A stretch of 64,000 nt of DNA from Pseudovibrio sp. Tun.PSC04-5.I4 (GTDB lineage Bacteria; Pseudomonadota; Alphaproteobacteria; Rhizobiales; Stappiaceae): contig NZ_FNLB01000006.1 of the NCBI RefSeq assembly GCF_900104145.1, positions 4,094,501 to 4,158,500 of the forward strand, written 5' to 3'. The translations under genes were made by a program, and so were the position numbers. Below are positions 61,333 through 64,000 of the stretch, in pieces. The notes under the pieces are model-generated. The model was not told the origin of the DNA, did not search any database, and was given only the letters and a program-made list of their open reading frames with translations. Position 1 is the stretch's first letter. Each line of letters opens with the position of its first letter.

Positions 61333-62976
61333 TTAGAGACTTCTCGCCTTCTTTAGGTATTTCAACAAGCCTTGGGTCGAACTGTCCTTGTTTGCGGCGG
61401 ATTGACTGCCTTCAACCATTGGCAAAAGCTGTGTCGCAAGTTCTTTACCGAGTTCAACACCCCATTGGTCAAAGGAATTGATGTTCCAGATCGCACCCTC
61501 AACAAAGACGCGATGTTCGTAAGACGCAATCAACCTACCCAGTGTGAATGGATCGAGACGATCATAGATGAGGGTCGTTGAAGGCCGGTTACCCGGGAAC
61601 ACCTTTTGTTGAGCTAGTTTGGCAATCTCTTCTTCAGCTTTTCCGTCTGCTTTAAGCTTTTCTTCGACTTCTTCTTGCGAACGACCACGGAGCAGAGCTT
61701 CACTTTGAGCCAGACAGTTTGCCAGCAGGAGATTGTGATGCACCTTCAGGTCGTCTTCATGATTGTTGGCAGCAACCAGAAACTCACAGGGGATGATGCT
61801 CGTGCCTTGGTGGATAAGCTGGTAGAATGCGTGCTGGCCATTGGTACCGGGTTCACCCCAGACAACAGGCCCGGTTTGTGTTGCAACCGGAGTGCCGTCT
61901 TTGGTGACGCTCTTGCCGTTGGATTCCATATCCAGCTGTTGCAGGTAAGCCGGGAAGCGGGAGAGGCGTTGATCGTAAGGCAATACGGCGCGGGTGTCGT
62001 AGCCCAGAATGCTGCGATGCCAAACACCGATCAAACCCATGATAAACGGGATATTGTCTTCAATCGGAGCTGAGCGGAAATGGTTGTCCATGGCATGGCC
62101 ACCGGCAAGGAAATCTGAGAAGGCATCCGGGCCGATTGCGATCAGAAGTGGCAAGCCAATAGCTGACCAGATGGAATAGCGCCCGCCGACCCAATCCCAA
62201 AACCCGAAGACGCGATCTTCTGTAATTCCAAAGGCAGTGACTTTGTCGAGTGCAGTTGAGACAGCTGCGAAGTGCGCTCCAACTGCCTCTTCACCACAAT
62301 GCTTTGCAATCCAGCGGCGTGCTGTTGCTGCATTGGTCATGGTTTCAATGGTGGTGAAGGTCTTGCTGGCAATGATGAACAGGGTGGTAGCTGGGTTCAG
62401 TTTTGCCAGCGTGTCAGCAATGTGCGCTCCATCAACGTTGGAGACGTAATGCAGGTTCGGGCCGTCATGGTAGGGAGCCAGCGCCAGCGTTGTCATTGCT
62501 GGGCCAAGATCAGAGCCGCCGATGCCGATGTTGACCACATCTGTGATAGCCTCGCCGGTATAACCAGCAATTTCGCCAGAGCGGATACCTTCAGCGAAGT
62601 CGCCCATATTAACGAGAACTTCGTTGATGTCTGGCATCACATCTTTGCCGTCCACCAGAACCGGATTTTCTGATTGGTTGCGCAGAGCTGTGTGGAGGAC
62701 TGCGCGGTCTTCGGTTGTGTTGATGTGTTCACCGGCGAACATGGCATCGCGTTTTGCTTCAACGTTGGCAGCTCGGGCCAATTCCAGCAGAAGGTCAAAG
62801 GTTTCTTCTGTCAGTTTATTCTTGGAAAAATCGTAGAGCAGATCATCAGCTGAGCGGGAAAACTTGTCAAAACGGGACGGGTCAGCTGCAAAAAGATCTG
62901 TAATCTTGGTGGAATGAATAGCCTGCGCGTGGTCTTCGAGGCGTTTAAAGATATCTTTTGGATTTGCTGTCGGCAT
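61333..62976 (-). CDS. pgi: Glucose-6-phosphate isomerase
   Basis: 547 residues from the ATG at 62976, which has GGAGG six bases upstream; an ATG at 62988 overlaps that box. Signatures: VNIGIGGSDLGPAM, IASKTFTTIETMTNA, DWVGGRYSIWSAIGLPL and the catalytic GQHAFYQLIHQG region. Interconverts glucose 6-phosphate and fructose 6-phosphate, here next to eda and edd, so it likely feeds fructose 6-phosphate back into the Entner-Doudoroff pathway. Confidence 0.97.
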   Translation of the reverse strand: MPTANPKDIFKRLEDHAQAIHSTKITDLFAADPSRFDKFSRSADDLLYDFSKNKLTEETFDLLLELARAANVEAKRDAMFAGEHINTTEDRAVLHTALRNQSENPVLVDGKDVMPDINEVLVNMGDFAEGIRSGEIAGYTGEAITDVVNIGIGGSDLGPAMTTLALAPYHDGPNLHYVSNVDGAHIADTLAKLNPATTLFIIASKTFTTIETMTNAATARRWIAKHCGEEAVGAHFAAVSTALDKVTAFGITEDRVFGFWDWVGGRYSIWSAIGLPLLIAIGPDAFSDFLAGGHAMDNHFRSAPIEDNIPFIMGLIGVWHRSILGYDTRAVLPYDQRLSRFPAYLQQLDMESNGKSVTKDGTPVATQTGPVVWGEPGTNGQHAFYQLIHQGTSIIPCEFLVAANNHEDDLKVHHNLLLANCLAQSEALLRGRSQEEVEEKLKADGKAEEEIAKLAQQKVFPGNRPSTTLIYDRLDPFTLGRLIASYEHRVFVEGAIWNINSFDQWGVELGKELATQLLPMVEGSQSAANKDSSTQGLLKYLKKARSL

Positions 62977-63106
62977 GAAGGCCTCCATTCATCATTATAA
63001 TGGCTGTTGGCTGGCTGCGAGTGTCGCGCCTTGCCCAATTGCCTGGGACCTGTGATGTAAGGCCCCAAGCAGATTATTCAATGCAATCAAATGTGATTGG
63101 CTGCGA

Positions 63107-63748
63107 TTAAACGGTCAAAGCTGCTGCTTCGCGGGCCCGTTCTTCAATGCCTGCCCAATCTTCAGCTTCGATTGCTTTTGCATCCGCAATCCACGAACCA
63201 CCTACGCAAAGAACGTTTGGAAGAGCGAGGAAATCGCGCGCGTTGCCTAAGTTAATACCACCAGTTGGGCAGAACTTAGCCGCAGCAAAGGGAGAGGACA
63301 GGCCTTTCAACATTGGTGTGCCGCCCGCAGGAACTGCTGGGAAGAACTTAAGGCGCTCATATCCAGCTTCCAAAAGCATCATCACATCAGAAGGAGTGCT
63401 TGTCCCCGGAAGAAGGGGGGCGTGCTGAAAATCTTCGGCAGCTGCGATAAGACTGTCTGTAATGCCTGGTGAAACAACAAAGGTAGAGCCTGCTTTGACA
63501 GCTGCTTCATAGAGTTTGTGATCCAGAACTGTACCGGCGCCAACCAGAGCGCCTTCTACTTCATCGGCAACGGCTTTGATGCAGGCAAGTGCATTTGGTG
63601 TGCGCAGAGTAATTTCGATACCTGGAATACCGCCTTTAACCAATGCTTTGGCCATTGGGACAGCTTTTTTAGGGTCATTTACAATGAGAACTGCGATCAC
63701 CGGGGCGGCGGTCATGATTGCTTCTACGCGCTCTATGTTTTGAGCCAT
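63107..63748 (-). CDS. eda: KDPG/KHG aldolase
   Basis: 213 residues. Splits 2-keto-3-deoxy-6-phosphogluconate into pyruvate and glyceraldehyde 3-phosphate. PVIAVLIVNDPKKAVPMAKA, GIEITLRTPNAL (catalytic Glu), VGAGTVLD, FVVSPGI and LKFFPA (Schiff-base Lys) are seen. The start ATG overlaps the edd stop by one base (TAATG). Confidence 0.95.
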   Translation of the reverse strand: MAQNIERVEAIMTAAPVIAVLIVNDPKKAVPMAKALVKGGIPGIEITLRTPNALACIKAVADEVEGALVGAGTVLDHKLYEAAVKAGSTFVVSPGITDSLIAAAEDFQHAPLLPGTSTPSDVMMLLEAGYERLKFFPAVPAGGTPMLKGLSSPFAAAKFCPTGGINLGNARDFLALPNVLCVGGSWIADAKAIEAEDWAGIEERAREAAALTV

Positions 63749-64000
63749 TACACTGTCTCCATTGCGCTGACCGGGTCAGCATAGTTTTTGGTTTTGGTTG
63801 TTTGCTCTAGATTGAAAACGCGTGCACCTGAGTCGGCGGAGCTGACGTTTGCTCTAAAGCTTGCGAATAATTCTCGTCCGATTCCGCTCTGGTAGCCTCC
63901 AAAATCTACAGGTTCGATAGATCTATTGGAGAGCTCTTCCACGGGAACCAAGATGTCCAGAGTGCCGTTCACAGCATCGAGACGCAAAATGTCTCCGTCC
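63748..64000 (-). CDS. edd: 6-phosphogluconate dehydratase, C-terminal part only
   Basis: The last 83 or so codons; the rest lies beyond base 64000. LRLDAVNGTLDILVPVEEL and FGGYQSGIGRELFASFRANV resemble the C-terminal end of ED dehydratase (IlvD/Edd family), ending near SAMETV. Overlap with eda by one base and the nearby pgi fix the identity as edd rather than ilvD. Confidence 0.9.
   Translation of the reverse strand, partial: DGDILRLDAVNGTLDILVPVEELSNRSIEPVDFGGYQSGIGRELFASFRANVSSADSGARVFNLEQTTKTKNYADPVSAMETV

Overview
The window looks like a chromosomal segment of an alphaproteobacterium, probably of the Hyphomicrobiales and perhaps a marine Pseudovibrio/Stappiaceae-like species. This is inferred from gene content: the long glycine-rich HflK, a rhizobial-type PdxJ, edd-eda-pgi, a CFA-like dispersed hairpin repeat and leader-peptide control of leuA and ilvIH. 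No rRNA or other species marker is present, so the genus is a guess.

Layout. 1-10.5 kb is housekeeping: thyA (5' end missing), kdsB, a histidine phosphatase, folA, a dioxygenase-like gene, an ElaA-type acetyltransferase, the hflK-hflC-DUF2065 operon, a DegP-type protease, serB and divergent miaA. 11-18.5 kb has an acetyltransferase, an EgtD-like methyltransferase gene split by a complete IS30-family element with 3-bp target duplication, leuA with a leucine-rich leader peptide, a PhzF-like isomerase and an acetyltransferase-Nudix fusion. 18.5-28.3 kb has two Sel1-repeat loci around an alkylsulfatase (the second locus is cut by an in-frame TGA), a frameshifted acetyltransferase and two paralogous MFS transporters. 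28.4-37.9 kb has ilvC, a TetR regulator with a palindromic operator, a YeeE/YedE sulfur-transport pair, a ribbon-helix-helix protein, a DJ-1/PfpI protein, an outer-membrane barrel, pdxJ and ilvIH with an Ile/Leu/Val leader peptide plus intrinsic terminator (an attenuator).

38.6-50.2 kb: two tandem tRNA-Lys genes, then an island of about 11.5 kb. Its ends are a 48-bp direct repeat (46/48 identical) of the 3' half of tRNA-Lys(TTT). It carries a tyrosine integrase, a MarR regulator divergent from a small membrane protein, small unknown genes and a giant RTX/VCBS/FG-GAP protein (about 1974 aa) built of recent tandem duplications.

50.7-55.6 kb, immediately outside the island, is the most striking locus: a sigma-70 family factor followed by nine small co-directional genes. 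Six encode proteins with a Reb (R-body/'killing trait') domain and three encode unknown small proteins. The block ends in a strong UUCG-loop terminator. I read it as a self-contained R-body locus with its own sigma factor and an unusually large set of Reb paralogs.

55.6-64 kb returns to metabolism: trhO, an SMP-30 lactonase, an Lrp regulator divergent from alanine dehydrogenase, a cupin/JmjC-like protein, two paralogous glycine-zipper lipoproteins, pgi, eda and the 3' end of edd (Entner-Doudoroff). All functional calls come from reading translated sequence; no database search was run.
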